From Chitinophagales bacterium (GTDB lineage: Bacteria; Bacteroidota; Bacteroidia; Chitinophagales; UBA10324), in contig JACDDS010000020.1 in assembly GCA_013816805.1 (NCBI GenBank), positions 1 through 56,554 on the forward strand: DNA of 56,554 nt, read 5' to 3'. The position numbers were made by a program, and so were the translations under genes. Numbering within the stretch: the first letter of the stretch is position 1; each line of letters opens with the position of its first letter. Below the pieces are notes generated by a model. The model made no database searches. It was not told the origin of the DNA and worked only from the letters and a program-made list of their open reading frames with translations. Shown here one piece after another: positions 18,581 to 26,550 of the stretch.

Positions 18581-21436
18581 ATGGCAACAAAAGACACTGC
18601 AAATAATGAAATAGCCAGCCTTGTCGAGCGTTTTGAGGAGCAATTTGATTCCTATAAAAGGGCGGAATATAATGAAACACTTGCAAGACATGACTTCATT
18701 GATCCATTTTTTAAAGCCCTGGGCTGGGACATTAATAATGAAAACGGTTATGCTGAAAGTTATCGTGAGGTAATTCATGAGGACAGAGTAAAAGTTGGAA
18801 AGGCAACCAAAGCCCCGGACTATTCTTTTCGTTTGGTTGGAGGCAAGCGACTTTTCTTTGTAGAAGCAAAGAAGCCGAGTGTGTTTGTCAAAGGAGAAAT
18901 TATACCTGCTTATCAGGTGCGAAGATATGGCTGGAGTGCAAAGCTTCCTATCAGCATCATCACCGACTTTGAGGAATTTGCCGTTTATGATTGCACCAGG
19001 AAACCAAACCCGACAGACAAAGCATCTGTAGCACGAATAAAATATTTAACTTATCAGGATTACCTGAAAGAGTTTGATTTCATTTGGGAAACTTTCAGCA
19101 AAGAGCGGGTACTGAAAGGCAGCTTTGACAAGTTCATAACAAGCAATGCAGGCAAAAGAGGAACGGCAACGGTTGACAAAGAATTTTTGCAATCCCTTGA
19201 TAGTTGGAGAACCTACCTTGCAACTTCAATAAGCTGGAACAACAAAAACCTTGACGAGGAAGAAATAAATTTTGTTGTTCAACAAACCATTGACAGAATT
19301 ATTTTCCTGCGAATTGCAGAGGACAGAGATGTTGAGCAATACGGAAACTTGCAACAAGCAATTAAGCAAGGCAACTTTTATCAAAATCTTTTCTATCAGT
19401 TTCAGCAAGCAGACGACAAATACAATTCGGGTTTATTTGATTTCAGGAAAGACAAAATCAGCAAAACACTTTCGGTTGACAACAAGGTTTTAAAAACCAT
19501 CATCAACGAATTGTATTATCCCGAAAGCCCTTACGAGTTTTCGGTTTTGTCGGTAGAGATTTTAGGAAGTGCATACGAACAGTTTCTCGGAAAGCAAATA
19601 AAAATTGACAAAGCACATCGTGCCCACATTGAAGAAAAACCCGAAGTAAGAAAAGCAGGAGGCGTTTATTACACTCCGCAATATATAGTTGAATACATTG
19701 TAAAAAACACAGTCGGCAAACTCACAGAAAACAAAACACCGAAAGAGATAAGAAAAATAAAAATAGTTGACCCCGCCTGCGGCAGTGGCAGCTTTCTTAT
19801 CGGTGCTTATCAGTATTTGTTGGATTGGCATCGTAATTATTATCACGAACGTCATGCTGAACTCGTTTCAGCATCTCTCAATCAGGGACAGATTCCGAAA
19901 CGGGTTCGGAATGACGACAAGTTGCTTACACCCGAAGGCAACCTGACAACAGCAGAGAAGAAAAGAATTCTGCTCAACAATATTTTCGGAGTTGACATTG
20001 ATGTAAACGCAGTTGAAGTAACCAAGTTGAGTTTGCTTCTCAAATGTTTGGAAGGCGAAACCGAAGCAAGCATTGCCTCACAATTGAAACTGTTTAATGA
20101 AAGAATTTTGCCAACTCTTGATAACAACATCAAAGATGGAAACAGTTTAGTTGATATTGATTTATACAACAGCCAGCTTGATTTCGGTGAAGAGAAAAAA
20201 ATAAAACCGTTCAGTTGGCAGAAAGCATTTGTAGAAGTTTTCAAGCAAGGAGGTTTTGATGTTGTAATTGGAAATCCGCCATATGGAGCAACCCTTACTA
20301 AAGAAGTTGATACTTATTTAAGAAGTAAATATCAAGTAGCAAATTATCAATTGGATACTTACATTCTTTTTATTGAGAGAGGAAAAAGATTGCTAAACAA
20401 AAGCGGCTATTTGGGTTTTATAATTCCATCAGCTTGGGTTGCTTCAACTTATGACAACAAGTTGAGAAAGTATTTAACAGAAGACAACAGAATTGAAAAT
20501 TTTGTAATCACTCCAAAGCAAACATTCAAAGACGCATCCGTTGAAACTTGCATTTTGATTTTGTCCAACAATTTGCAAAGCAAAAGTTTTGAAGTTGAAA
20601 GATGGGATACGAAAGAGAAATCTTCTTACTCACTAAACACAAAAGAAATTCAATTCGAAAATTTTTATGTGTTTCCGGTTTACGCTGATTATAAAACAAA
20701 CAAGGTTGTTCACAAAATCAGAAAACAAAAGAATGTTCTCAATGATTTTGCTGATGTGAGTTGGGGAATAAAAGCGTATCAGAAGGGAAAGGGAAAGCCA
20801 CCCCAAAAGGGTTTTGAATCAGAAAGCAAAATTTATCATTCAGATAAAAGAAAAAATAAAACACATAAACCTTTGCTTGGAGGACGTGAGATAAACAGAT
20901 TTTGCCTAAACTGGAAAGGAGGTTTTATAGATTATGGTGATTGGCTTGCAGAACCGAGAAAGCCTCGTTGGTTTGAGGGAGAAAGAATTTTAGTTAGAGA
21001 AGTAACTGCAAATGGAATTGTCCAAGCAACCTTTGTTGAAGATGATTATGTGTTTTCAAATTCAGTTGACGGAATAAAAATGAGGTCAAAAGATTTGAGC
21101 ATAAAATTTTTGTTAGGACTTATCAATTCAAAACTCATTTCGTTTTATCACAGCAATACTTCTGCGAATGCCTTTAAAGGAGCATTTCCAAAAGTGTTAT
21201 TACAAGATTTGAGGGAGTTGCCAGTTCCAAAGCCAGATACGAAAACACAAAATGAAATAGAAAATTTGGTAAACCAACTTTTACAACTCAATCAGGAAAA
21301 AGCAGAAACAAACCTGCAAACCAAAGTTTCGCAACTTGACGGTAGGATTGAATATTGCGAAAGCAGAATAAACGAAATTGTTTATCAACTTTACGAGTTG
21401 ACACCTGATGAAATAAAAATTGTAGAAGGGAAATAA
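18581..21436 (+). CDS. Type IIG restriction-modification enzyme (single-chain nuclease and N6-adenine methyltransferase)
   Basis: The 951-residue protein combines a nuclease, methyltransferase and specificity domain. The N-terminal PD-(D/E)XK site is visible as Pro79-Asp80 and Glu95-Ala-Lys97 (APDYSF ... VEAKKP). SAM motif I is DPACGSGSF at 397-405, and the catalytic motif IV is NPPY at 565-568, typical of gamma-class adenine methyltransferases. A TaqI/Eco57I-like target recognition region occupies about 720-920. It methylates its own site and cuts unmethylated invading DNA, so no separate partner is needed. Residues about 424-446 (HAELVSASLNQGQIPKRVRN) do not belong to the family; they are encoded by a palindromic insert that kept the frame. 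Terminal-repeat elements on both sides suggest mobility. Confidence 0.88.
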   Translation: MATKDTANNEIASLVERFEEQFDSYKRAEYNETLARHDFIDPFFKALGWDINNENGYAESYREVIHEDRVKVGKATKAPDYSFRLVGGKRLFFVEAKKPSVFVKGEIIPAYQVRRYGWSAKLPISIITDFEEFAVYDCTRKPNPTDKASVARIKYLTYQDYLKEFDFIWETFSKERVLKGSFDKFITSNAGKRGTATVDKEFLQSLDSWRTYLATSISWNNKNLDEEEINFVVQQTIDRIIFLRIAEDRDVEQYGNLQQAIKQGNFYQNLFYQFQQADDKYNSGLFDFRKDKISKTLSVDNKVLKTIINELYYPESPYEFSVLSVEILGSAYEQFLGKQIKIDKAHRAHIEEKPEVRKAGGVYYTPQYIVEYIVKNTVGKLTENKTPKEIRKIKIVDPACGSGSFLIGAYQYLLDWHRNYYHERHAELVSASLNQGQIPKRVRNDDKLLTPEGNLTTAEKKRILLNNIFGVDIDVNAVEVTKLSLLLKCLEGETEASIASQLKLFNERILPTLDNNIKDGNSLVDIDLYNSQLDFGEEKKIKPFSWQKAFVEVFKQGGFDVVIGNPPYGATLTKEVDTYLRSKYQVANYQLDTYILFIERGKRLLNKSGYLGFIIPSAWVASTYDNKLRKYLTEDNRIENFVITPKQTFKDASVETCILILSNNLQSKSFEVERWDTKEKSSYSLNTKEIQFENFYVFPVYADYKTNKVVHKIRKQKNVLNDFADVSWGIKAYQKGKGKPPQKGFESESKIYHSDKRKNKTHKPLLGGREINRFCLNWKGGFIDYGDWLAEPRKPRWFEGERILVREVTANGIVQATFVEDDYVFSNSVDGIKMRSKDLSIKFLLGLINSKLISFYHSNTSANAFKGAFPKVLLQDLRELPVPKPDTKTQNEIENLVNQLLQLNQEKAETNLQTKVSQLDGRIEYCESRINEIVYQLYELTPDEIKIVEGK
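19850..19916. repeat. Palindromic element inserted in frame within the restriction-modification gene
   Basis: The arms at 19850-19874 and 19892-19916 are reverse complements at 20 of 25 positions, beginning CGTCAT and ending ATGACG, with a 17-base centre. It is translated as HAELVSASLNQGQIPKRVRNDD, a peptide commonly seen where extragenic palindromic repeats of this type are read through. It lies between methyltransferase motifs I and IV without breaking the frame, comparable in principle to Rickettsia palindromic elements. Confidence 0.7.
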
Positions 21437-21444
21437 TGGAAGGA

Positions 21445-21470
21445 GAGTGAAGCTGCATTGAGAAAAATTT
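21445..21470. repeat. Isolated right end of the terminal-inverted-repeat element
   Basis: GAGTGAAGCTGC at 21445-21456 is identical to the right terminus of the elements at 18358-18498 and 22188-22332. Similarity continues about 12 bases beyond (ATTGAGAAAAATTT here, against ACTGGGAAAAAT and AATGAGAAAATT). It starts nine bases after the restriction gene stop, so that gene sits between two copies of this end. Confidence 0.6.
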
Positions 21471-21597
21471 GAAACATTACTTGGGCGACAAGTTCAATGC
21501 GTTTTAAAAATAAGGAGTACATTTTTTAAAGAGACTATTACCACAGATATCAGATCGGTGTAGAATATAAAATGGTTAAGATTAAATCAAAATAAAT

Positions 21598-22059
21598 ATG
21601 AAAAAGACACTTTTAATTTTAGTTGCTCCTGTTTGCATTTTCATATCATGTAAAAACAATTCAATACAAACTACTGATGAAGAGAATCCTGAAAAAACAA
21701 TCAGCGATAAAACGAATCAGTGTTATGCATACACTGCAAACAAAGACAGTGTGTTTTTGCATATTTCAATTACAGACACCATCGTTACAGGCGATTTGAC
21801 ATACAAACTGTTTGAAAAAGACCAAAACAAAGGCACACTTCAAGGCATGATGAAAGGAGATACACTTATTGCAGAGTATAAATTTTTGTCAGAAGGAACA
21901 GAATCAATCAGAGAAGTAGCTTTTCTGAAAAGGGGAAATGATTTTGTGGAAGGTTACGGAGATGTGGAAGGAAATAATGGCAAGATGGTATTTAAAAACA
22001 CAAGCACATTAAATTTCAACAACAATATGATTTTAAAAGAAGTTGATTGTGAAAAATAA
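21598..22059 (+). CDS. Small lipoprotein, paralogue of the protein at 23562-24029
   Basis: This 153-residue protein has a lipoprotein signal with Cys18 in FISC. The mature domain has the pattern QCY.YT..KD.VFL, VTGDLTY, KDQNKGTLQG.MKGDTLIA.Y.F.SEGT, VEGYGDVE, NGKMVFKNT. It shares this almost throughout with the 155-residue protein at 23562-24029, so the two arose by duplication. The pattern looks like a beta-sandwich envelope protein. I do not recognise a named family and give no function. It lies between a terminal-repeat end and full copy 2, so it may have travelled with the restriction island. No lesion is seen. Confidence 0.75.
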   Translation: MKKTLLILVAPVCIFISCKNNSIQTTDEENPEKTISDKTNQCYAYTANKDSVFLHISITDTIVTGDLTYKLFEKDQNKGTLQGMMKGDTLIAEYKFLSEGTESIREVAFLKRGNDFVEGYGDVEGNNGKMVFKNTSTLNFNNNMILKEVDCEK

Positions 22060-22187
22060 GAGTACTAAAAATTGAGGTGGATGGAATTCAGCAAGGAGAT
22101 AATTATATTCGCTCATTATTGCAGCTTTTTATTTGCAGGCATAATTGGTTTCACTTTTTTGGCTTCCGTGTAATTACATCTCTCCCA

Positions 22188-22332
22188 GCAGCTTCACTCT
22201 TTTGAACCTAAAGCGTTTGCAGAGGAAGCTGAGGCAAGAAAGATGTCCAGTAAAATATTTTAAAGATCTATCAGCCGTTCACCCTGCAGCTTCCTCTGCT
22301 TGCATTCTGATGCTCGGGAGGAGTGAAGCTGC
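22188..22332. repeat. Terminal-inverted-repeat element, copy 2 (MITE-like)
   Basis: This 145-base element has 12-base ends (22188-22199 and 22321-22332) identical to copy 1, and the same inner inverted pair (GCAGAGGAAGCT, AGCTTCCTCTGC). The rest is moderately diverged from copy 1, including a different left interior (TTTGAACCTAAAG against TGGAGCCCGCAG). Short open frames across it reflect the repeat and are not genes. Confidence 0.7.
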
Positions 22333-22543
22333 AATGAGAAAATTGAACTGTTTCAATCAGCTATCTAATATAAAAAGTGAGATGATAAATGAGAATATAT
22401 TCAATTTCAACGTTTATGTTCACATCTCACAAAAAAATTTATTCTGCAATTGACTAATGCCAGTTATTAAAATTAAGTATTGGATACTTGTTCTAATACA
22501 GTACCTTTAATTTCTTTTCACAATTATAATTAAAAAAACAAAT

Positions 22544-23239
22544 ATGGCAACCCAACTCCTTCAAGGCTGCGCCGAAGAACAAAAAACTGCTTATATCGCA
22601 GCTATTGCTTCCATTGCTACTACTGATAATGTAGCCTCTGAAAATGAAATTAACTACCTGGTAAACCTTGCAGATTATGCTGGCCTAAATGATCAGAGTA
22701 AAAAAACAGTTTTGGCAGCTGCAAAAGATACCTCCCTTAATTCACTTAAGCAATCTCTTGATGTTCTTAAATCAAGTGAGCTACGGTTTTCACTCGTTGC
22801 TGATTTGATTGCATTTGCTGAAGCAGATAGTAATCTTGCAGAAGGTGAAAAAAAACACATCGAAAGCATCTCTAATTACCTTGGAGTAAATAATACACAA
22901 CTCCAGGCACTGAATGATTATGTAAAAGAAGCGGCATCACAACCAGTTGCTCAGCCCGCGACTACAAATACTTCTATGGGATCTCAGGGAATATTAGGCG
23001 GCATTAGCGATAAATTGACAAGCGCCGGTATTGATTTTAGTAGCGTCGCAAAAGGGCTGATGAGCTTCGTTGGTCCAATGATCATGGGAAATATGATCTC
23101 CAAGGGAATGCAGAGTGGTGGTAGAAGTGATATAGCGCAGGGAAATACTGCGCAAGGAGGTATTGGTTCTCTTGTTAGTAGTTTAACAGGAGGAAAAGGA
23201 TTATCAGGGATAGGTGGATTTCTATCTAAACTAATGTGA
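22544..23239 (+). CDS. TerB-like domain protein
   Basis: The 231-residue protein has an all-helical N-terminal half (residues about 1-130), with acidic motifs in two similar helical units (ATTDNVASENEINYLVNLA and AFAEADSNLAEGEKKHIESI). These resemble the TerB/DjlA-type metal-binding helical fold. A Pro/Thr linker and a Gly-rich, weakly hydrophobic tail (MSFVGPMIMGNMISKGMQ, then GGIGSLVSSLTGGKG) follow. No signal peptide is seen. TerB-like domains are associated with tellurite and stress responses and envelope-linked complexes, but the role here is unknown. It stands alone, with about 300 bases of non-coding DNA after it. Confidence 0.65.
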   Translation: MATQLLQGCAEEQKTAYIAAIASIATTDNVASENEINYLVNLADYAGLNDQSKKTVLAAAKDTSLNSLKQSLDVLKSSELRFSLVADLIAFAEADSNLAEGEKKHIESISNYLGVNNTQLQALNDYVKEAASQPVAQPATTNTSMGSQGILGGISDKLTSAGIDFSSVAKGLMSFVGPMIMGNMISKGMQSGGRSDIAQGNTAQGGIGSLVSSLTGGKGLSGIGGFLSKLM

Positions 23240-23561
23240 TAACAAAATAATTCAAGAGATGTATCCTATTTATTGATTAAAGATTGCGGATTAAAACCTT
23301 GCAGAGATGGCTGTATTATTATATAGGATTAGGAGCAGAAAATAATATCAGCCTCATACAAATCCCTGCAGGTTTTATGATAACCATATATTACAGTTAA
23401 AACCCTGCAGCCAATTTCATAATATTCCCCAGTTCTGTAGCTAATCTATCAGTTTATGGATGGAATGACAAGCTTCCTCTGTATACGTTTTCAGACAATA
23501 ATGCATGATGTATATATACTAAAAACAATATTTAAACCAATTAATAAATCTATAGAAAATT
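23240..23561. other. Intergenic region with a long hairpin
   Basis: No gene is seen. CTGCAGGTTTTA at 23366-23377 pairs with TAAAACCCTGCAG at 23398-23410 (one bulged base, 20-base loop). A further AAAACCTTGCAG lies near 23294. The hairpin may protect the upstream mRNA end or end transcription weakly; it lacks a T run. A fragment CAAGCTTCCTCTG near 23470 resembles part of the terminal-repeat element but is too short to call. Confidence 0.4.
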
Positions 23562-24029
23562 ATGAAAATAAATATTTTAGCCGCCGCAGCAATTGCAGGT
23601 TTAGTGGTTTCCTGTAACAGCAATCCAACAAAAACCGCAGATGTCGAAAATACGGATGTTGAAAAAAAAGCCACTGATAATGAAATGCATCAATGCTATG
23701 CTGACACAACCAAAGACAAAGTGTTTTTGAATCTCAACATTAAGGATAACAATGTAACAGGTAGCCTGGATTATCAAATTGCCGGAAAAGATCAAAACAA
23801 AGGTTCACTACAGGGGGAAATGAAAGGAGATACATTAATTGCAGACTATAATTTTATGTCTGAAGGAACCCAGTCTACGAGACAGGTTATATTCTTAAAA
23901 AAAGGCAATACCCTGGTGGAAGGCTATGGTGATGTTGAAGAGAAAAACGGGAAGATGGTATTTAAAAATACAGCGCAAGTAAATTTTGGTAATGGGATAG
24001 TGCTACAAAAAGTTGAGTGCAATGAGTAA
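23562..24029 (+). CDS. Small lipoprotein, paralogue of the protein at 21598-22059
   Basis: This 155-residue protein has a lipoprotein signal (AGLVVSC, Cys18), a short acidic linker and the same mature domain as its paralogue (QCYADTTKDKVFL, VTGSLDYQ, KDQNKGSLQGEMKGDTLIADY, VEGYGDVEEKNGKMVFKNT). The conserved Cys residues near the start and end of the mature part (QCY and KVECNE) could form a disulfide. It lies upstream of a META-domain lipoprotein and a COG3650-like lipoprotein, so this is probably a cluster of envelope-stress or osmolarity-related lipoproteins. Family unknown to me. Confidence 0.75.
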   Translation: MKINILAAAAIAGLVVSCNSNPTKTADVENTDVEKKATDNEMHQCYADTTKDKVFLNLNIKDNNVTGSLDYQIAGKDQNKGSLQGEMKGDTLIADYNFMSEGTQSTRQVIFLKKGNTLVEGYGDVEEKNGKMVFKNTAQVNFGNGIVLQKVECNE

Positions 24030-24087
24030 AACGGTGCAGGCCATTTAAAGATAATAATCTAACTAGGAGCCGGAGCGATCTTTAGTT

Positions 24088-24127
24088 ATTGATAGTGTTT
24101 TTATATAATTGATAGTGTTTTTATATA
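24088..24127 (+). repeat. Exact tandem duplication of a 20-base unit upstream of the META-domain gene
   Basis: The unit ATTGATAGTGTTTTTATATA occurs twice head to tail at 24088-24107 and 24108-24127, ending 26 bases before the ATG at 24154. It occupies the expected promoter position, so copy number could affect expression. Slipped-strand mispairing is the likely origin. Confidence 0.7.
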
Positions 24128-24153
24128 TATACATAATAATCTTTTAATATAAC

Positions 24154-24942
24154 ATGAAAAAAATTAGTGTAGTAATTGCTTCTTTAACAATAATCATTTT
24201 AATAGCAGGCTGTCATATTACAAATCCGCTAGGTGGAAGACCAGGTGGTGGCAGTGAAATGCTTTATAAATATAAATGGTATTTAACCGAATTGCAGGGC
24301 CAGCCCTTTACCTTTATTGGAGAGGACAACTATGCACATCTTTTATTTACTGCCGGGCAGCCAAACAAGGTAACTGGTTCTACCGGGTGCAACAGGCTAA
24401 ATGGTTCTTATGATTTAACCGGTGTAAACTTTATAAAATTTTCACCGTTGGCTACCACTAAGATGGCCTGCCCCGGCAATACAGAAGCGAAGTTTATTGA
24501 AGCATTGGGGCAGGTAAATAACTGGAGCATCGCCAATGAACAATTACTGTTGAGTAACGGAAAAATATTAGTGGCTAAACTAAACGCCGTGTCAATGGAA
24601 ACTGATAAACTAAGCGGTACATGGGAACTGAATTATATTTCCGGGCTAAAGATTGCTTTTGAAGGTTTGTATCCCGATAAAAAACCCTTCATATCATTCA
24701 ACTTTGCCGAAAAAGATCTGATGGGCAATACAACCTGCAATGGTTTCAGTTCCAAATATACTATGAAGGGAAATAATATAAAATTCGCCGACCCTTTAAA
24801 GACAATGATATTTTGTGAAGGTGGTGGAGAAGAAGCATTTTTAAACATGCTGAAAAAAGTAAATAAGTATGCGGTAAGTGATGAAAATACGCTAACGTTT
24901 TTGATAGACGATGTTGCAGTAATGAGATTTGCTAAAAAATAA
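24154..24942 (+). CDS. Lipoprotein with two META (HslJ-like) domains
   Basis: The 262-residue protein has a lipobox LIAGC (Cys20) and two META domains. The first (about 38-148) has YKWYLTELQG, GSTGCNRLNGSYDL and ATTKMACPGN. The second (about 152-262) has LSGTWELNYISG, GNTTCNGFSSKYTM and FCEGGGEEAFLNML. The G.TGCN..NGSY and TxMxC patterns are family hallmarks. META/HslJ proteins are envelope proteins linked to heat shock or novobiocin resistance; their biochemical role is not settled. Nine bases separate it from the next lipoprotein gene, so the two form an operon. A 20-base tandem duplication lies just upstream. Confidence 0.85.
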   Translation: MKKISVVIASLTIIILIAGCHITNPLGGRPGGGSEMLYKYKWYLTELQGQPFTFIGEDNYAHLLFTAGQPNKVTGSTGCNRLNGSYDLTGVNFIKFSPLATTKMACPGNTEAKFIEALGQVNNWSIANEQLLLSNGKILVAKLNAVSMETDKLSGTWELNYISGLKIAFEGLYPDKKPFISFNFAEKDLMGNTTCNGFSSKYTMKGNNIKFADPLKTMIFCEGGGEEAFLNMLKKVNKYAVSDENTLTFLIDDVAVMRFAKK

Positions 24943-24951
24943 ACATCAGAC

Positions 24952-25743
24952 ATGAAAAGTTTTTTGCTTATCATTTTACAAGGGTTGGTACTGCTGAGTT
25001 GTCATGCGCCCCGAAAGGTTGAGCAGAAAGTTTCTATCGCACCTAAAGACAGCGCCGAAATGGAAACAACAAGTTCAGATATATTCAGTGAAAAATTTAA
25101 GCAGGGAATTGATTTTATCGCATCGGGTAATGAGCCGTTCTGGTCTTTGGAAATTGATTTCAGCAAATCCATGCATTTCAAAGCACTGAACGGATTTGAA
25201 ATAACCACTCCCATTCCGGAAGGTGTGAAAGCGATGGATTCCAATGTTACACGTTATTCAGCTAAAACAGAACAGGGTGTATTGACCGTGCAGGTTGCAA
25301 AGCAGGAATGCATCAATGATATGTCTGGCAAAAAATTGGATTACAGCGTTACGGTTGATGTAAAAAATAATATAGATAGAGATTACACCACCTATAAAGG
25401 CTGCGGAGGAAAGATTATATCAGATGAAGACAAACATGACTGCATAGATTCATTGGGAACTGTATGGTCTGTGATTAAAAATAACTGTGTAGATCTTTCT
25501 GCAACTGCCACCCGCCTCAATCCCATTGAAATGAAAGACAAGGATAAGACCCCGGCATTTGTTATTTTTTCTGACAATCAATCACAAGTGGAACTTTATT
25601 TACCTCAAAATAATCACTCTGTTATACTTGAACGAAGGGGAAAAGAAGGAAACCAGTACTGGGAATATCAAGACTTGAAATTAATTCAATGGAAAGGGTA
25701 TGTTTTGAAGAAAGGAAATTTAGCAATTTATGGAGGCATTTAA
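24952..25743 (+). CDS. COG3650-like envelope lipoprotein
   Basis: This 263-residue protein has a lipobox LLSC (Cys17). The segment FIASGNEPFWSLEIDF (about 56-71) is the signature of COG3650-type uncharacterised envelope proteins, often found next to META-domain proteins, as here. It includes Cys residues in KQECINDMSGK, TYKGCGGK and HDCIDS that may form disulfides. The C-terminal part (about 190-263) resembles a small beta domain (VIFSDNQSQVELYLPQNNHSVILERRG) reminiscent of lysozyme-inhibitor MliC folds, but this is weak. It is co-transcribed with the META protein. Its function is unknown. Confidence 0.7.
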   Translation: MKSFLLIILQGLVLLSCHAPRKVEQKVSIAPKDSAEMETTSSDIFSEKFKQGIDFIASGNEPFWSLEIDFSKSMHFKALNGFEITTPIPEGVKAMDSNVTRYSAKTEQGVLTVQVAKQECINDMSGKKLDYSVTVDVKNNIDRDYTTYKGCGGKIISDEDKHDCIDSLGTVWSVIKNNCVDLSATATRLNPIEMKDKDKTPAFVIFSDNQSQVELYLPQNNHSVILERRGKEGNQYWEYQDLKLIQWKGYVLKKGNLAIYGGI

Positions 25744-26147
25744 ACGCAACAATACATCTGATGAAAACCCCGCTCTTCTTAGTGTTTGCGCAGCGCACTA
25801 AGCAGGATTATATGCAGCCAGACTTAGTCTGGAATTAAAAGAACCATTGCTGAAATAAAGAAATGATGCTAACTTGTATTCTTCTGCAAAAGTTATCTAT
25901 TGAGCAATTAACCGCAGCCTATACTGCGGCAGTGAATGCCTGACGAAGTCTGGCTTTTATTATATCATCGGGGGTTGTCTATTCTTATTGCTTATTACCA
26001 TTCTTAAATTTCCATCTTCGTTTGCAAATCCTCTCGTTTAGCTTTGAACTTTTATAATCCATCATCGCGTTCATACCTTTGAAAAAATTTCTTTACCAAA
26101 AAAATCTTAATGTCAAATTGAAGAACTAGGACAAAATTTTTTTAGCT
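25744..26147. other. Intergenic region with two hairpins and an inverted repeat
   Basis: No gene is seen in 404 bases. A perfect small hairpin CCAGACTTAGTCTGG lies at 25818-25832. A second hairpin (GCCTGAC / GTCTGGC around GAA, 25938-25954) is followed by TTTTATTA and could be a terminator. AGCCAGACTT at 25816-25825 and AAGTCTGGCT at 25946-25955 are also perfect inverted repeats of each other. The right part holds the DUF1330 promoter. Confidence 0.45.
26043..26100 (+). promoter_or_regulatory. Promoter region of the DUF1330 gene, duplicated upstream of the AAC(3)-like gene
   Basis: TACCTTTG at 26074-26081 fits the -7 consensus TAnnTTTG. The surrounding 55 bases (AGCTTTGAA..., GTTCATACCTTTG, then AAAAAATTTCTTT) are closely matched at 28741-28795 upstream of the acetyltransferase gene, with spacing preserved to within one base. 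The shared block ends 40-50 bases before each ATG. Confidence 0.5.
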
Positions 26148-26435
26148 ATGGCAGCATACGTAATAGTGGAAGTTTCCATTCATGACTTTAAACAGTATGA
26201 GGAATACAAAAAATTGACACCTGCGGCAATTGCGGCTTTTGATGGCAGGTTTGTTGTCCGTGGCGGACAATCAGAAACATTAGAGGGAAACTGGCAGCCT
26301 GAAAGAATGGTTATTTTGGAATTTCCGACAGTGGAACGTGCTAAAGAATGGTGGAGCTCAGAACTTTACTCTAAGGCAAAGGCGATCAGGCAGCGGTCTG
26401 CAAACACAAAAATGATCGTTGTACCCGGTGCGTAA
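26148..26435 (+). CDS. DUF1330 family protein
   Basis: The 95-residue length and pattern are those of DUF1330, a small ferredoxin-like-fold family (dimeric alpha+beta barrel). The recognisable parts are AAYVIVEVSIHDFKQYEEYKKLTPAAIAAFDGRFVVRGG, the conserved ERMVILEFPTVERAKEWWSSELYSKAKAIRQ and the C-terminal MIVVPG. It is cytoplasmic with no signal. The function of the family is not known. It is a single gene with its own promoter. Confidence 0.9.
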   Translation: MAAYVIVEVSIHDFKQYEEYKKLTPAAIAAFDGRFVVRGGQSETLEGNWQPERMVILEFPTVERAKEWWSSELYSKAKAIRQRSANTKMIVVPGA

Positions 26436-26550
26436 TCGCAGGCAAAAAGATTTCATGCAATGTCTATATTACAGAACTTCGAACCTAAGACAAGGCTCAA
26501 AATACTGAATCGGAATTACTCCTCAACAAAAACGGGAACCGGATTTCCTT

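Noticed and set aside
22145-22453. 102-codon open frame on the plus strand
   Set aside because: It runs through terminal-repeat element copy 2, and its composition follows the repeat.
23461-23500. Possible third fragment of the terminal-repeat element (CAAGCTTCCTCTG)
   Set aside because: Only about 11 bases match, which is too short to separate from chance.
25818-25832. CCAGACTTAGTCTGG as an rho-independent terminator of the COG3650-like gene
   Set aside because: It lacks a T run and lies 75 bases after the stop. The second hairpin near 25938 is a better candidate.
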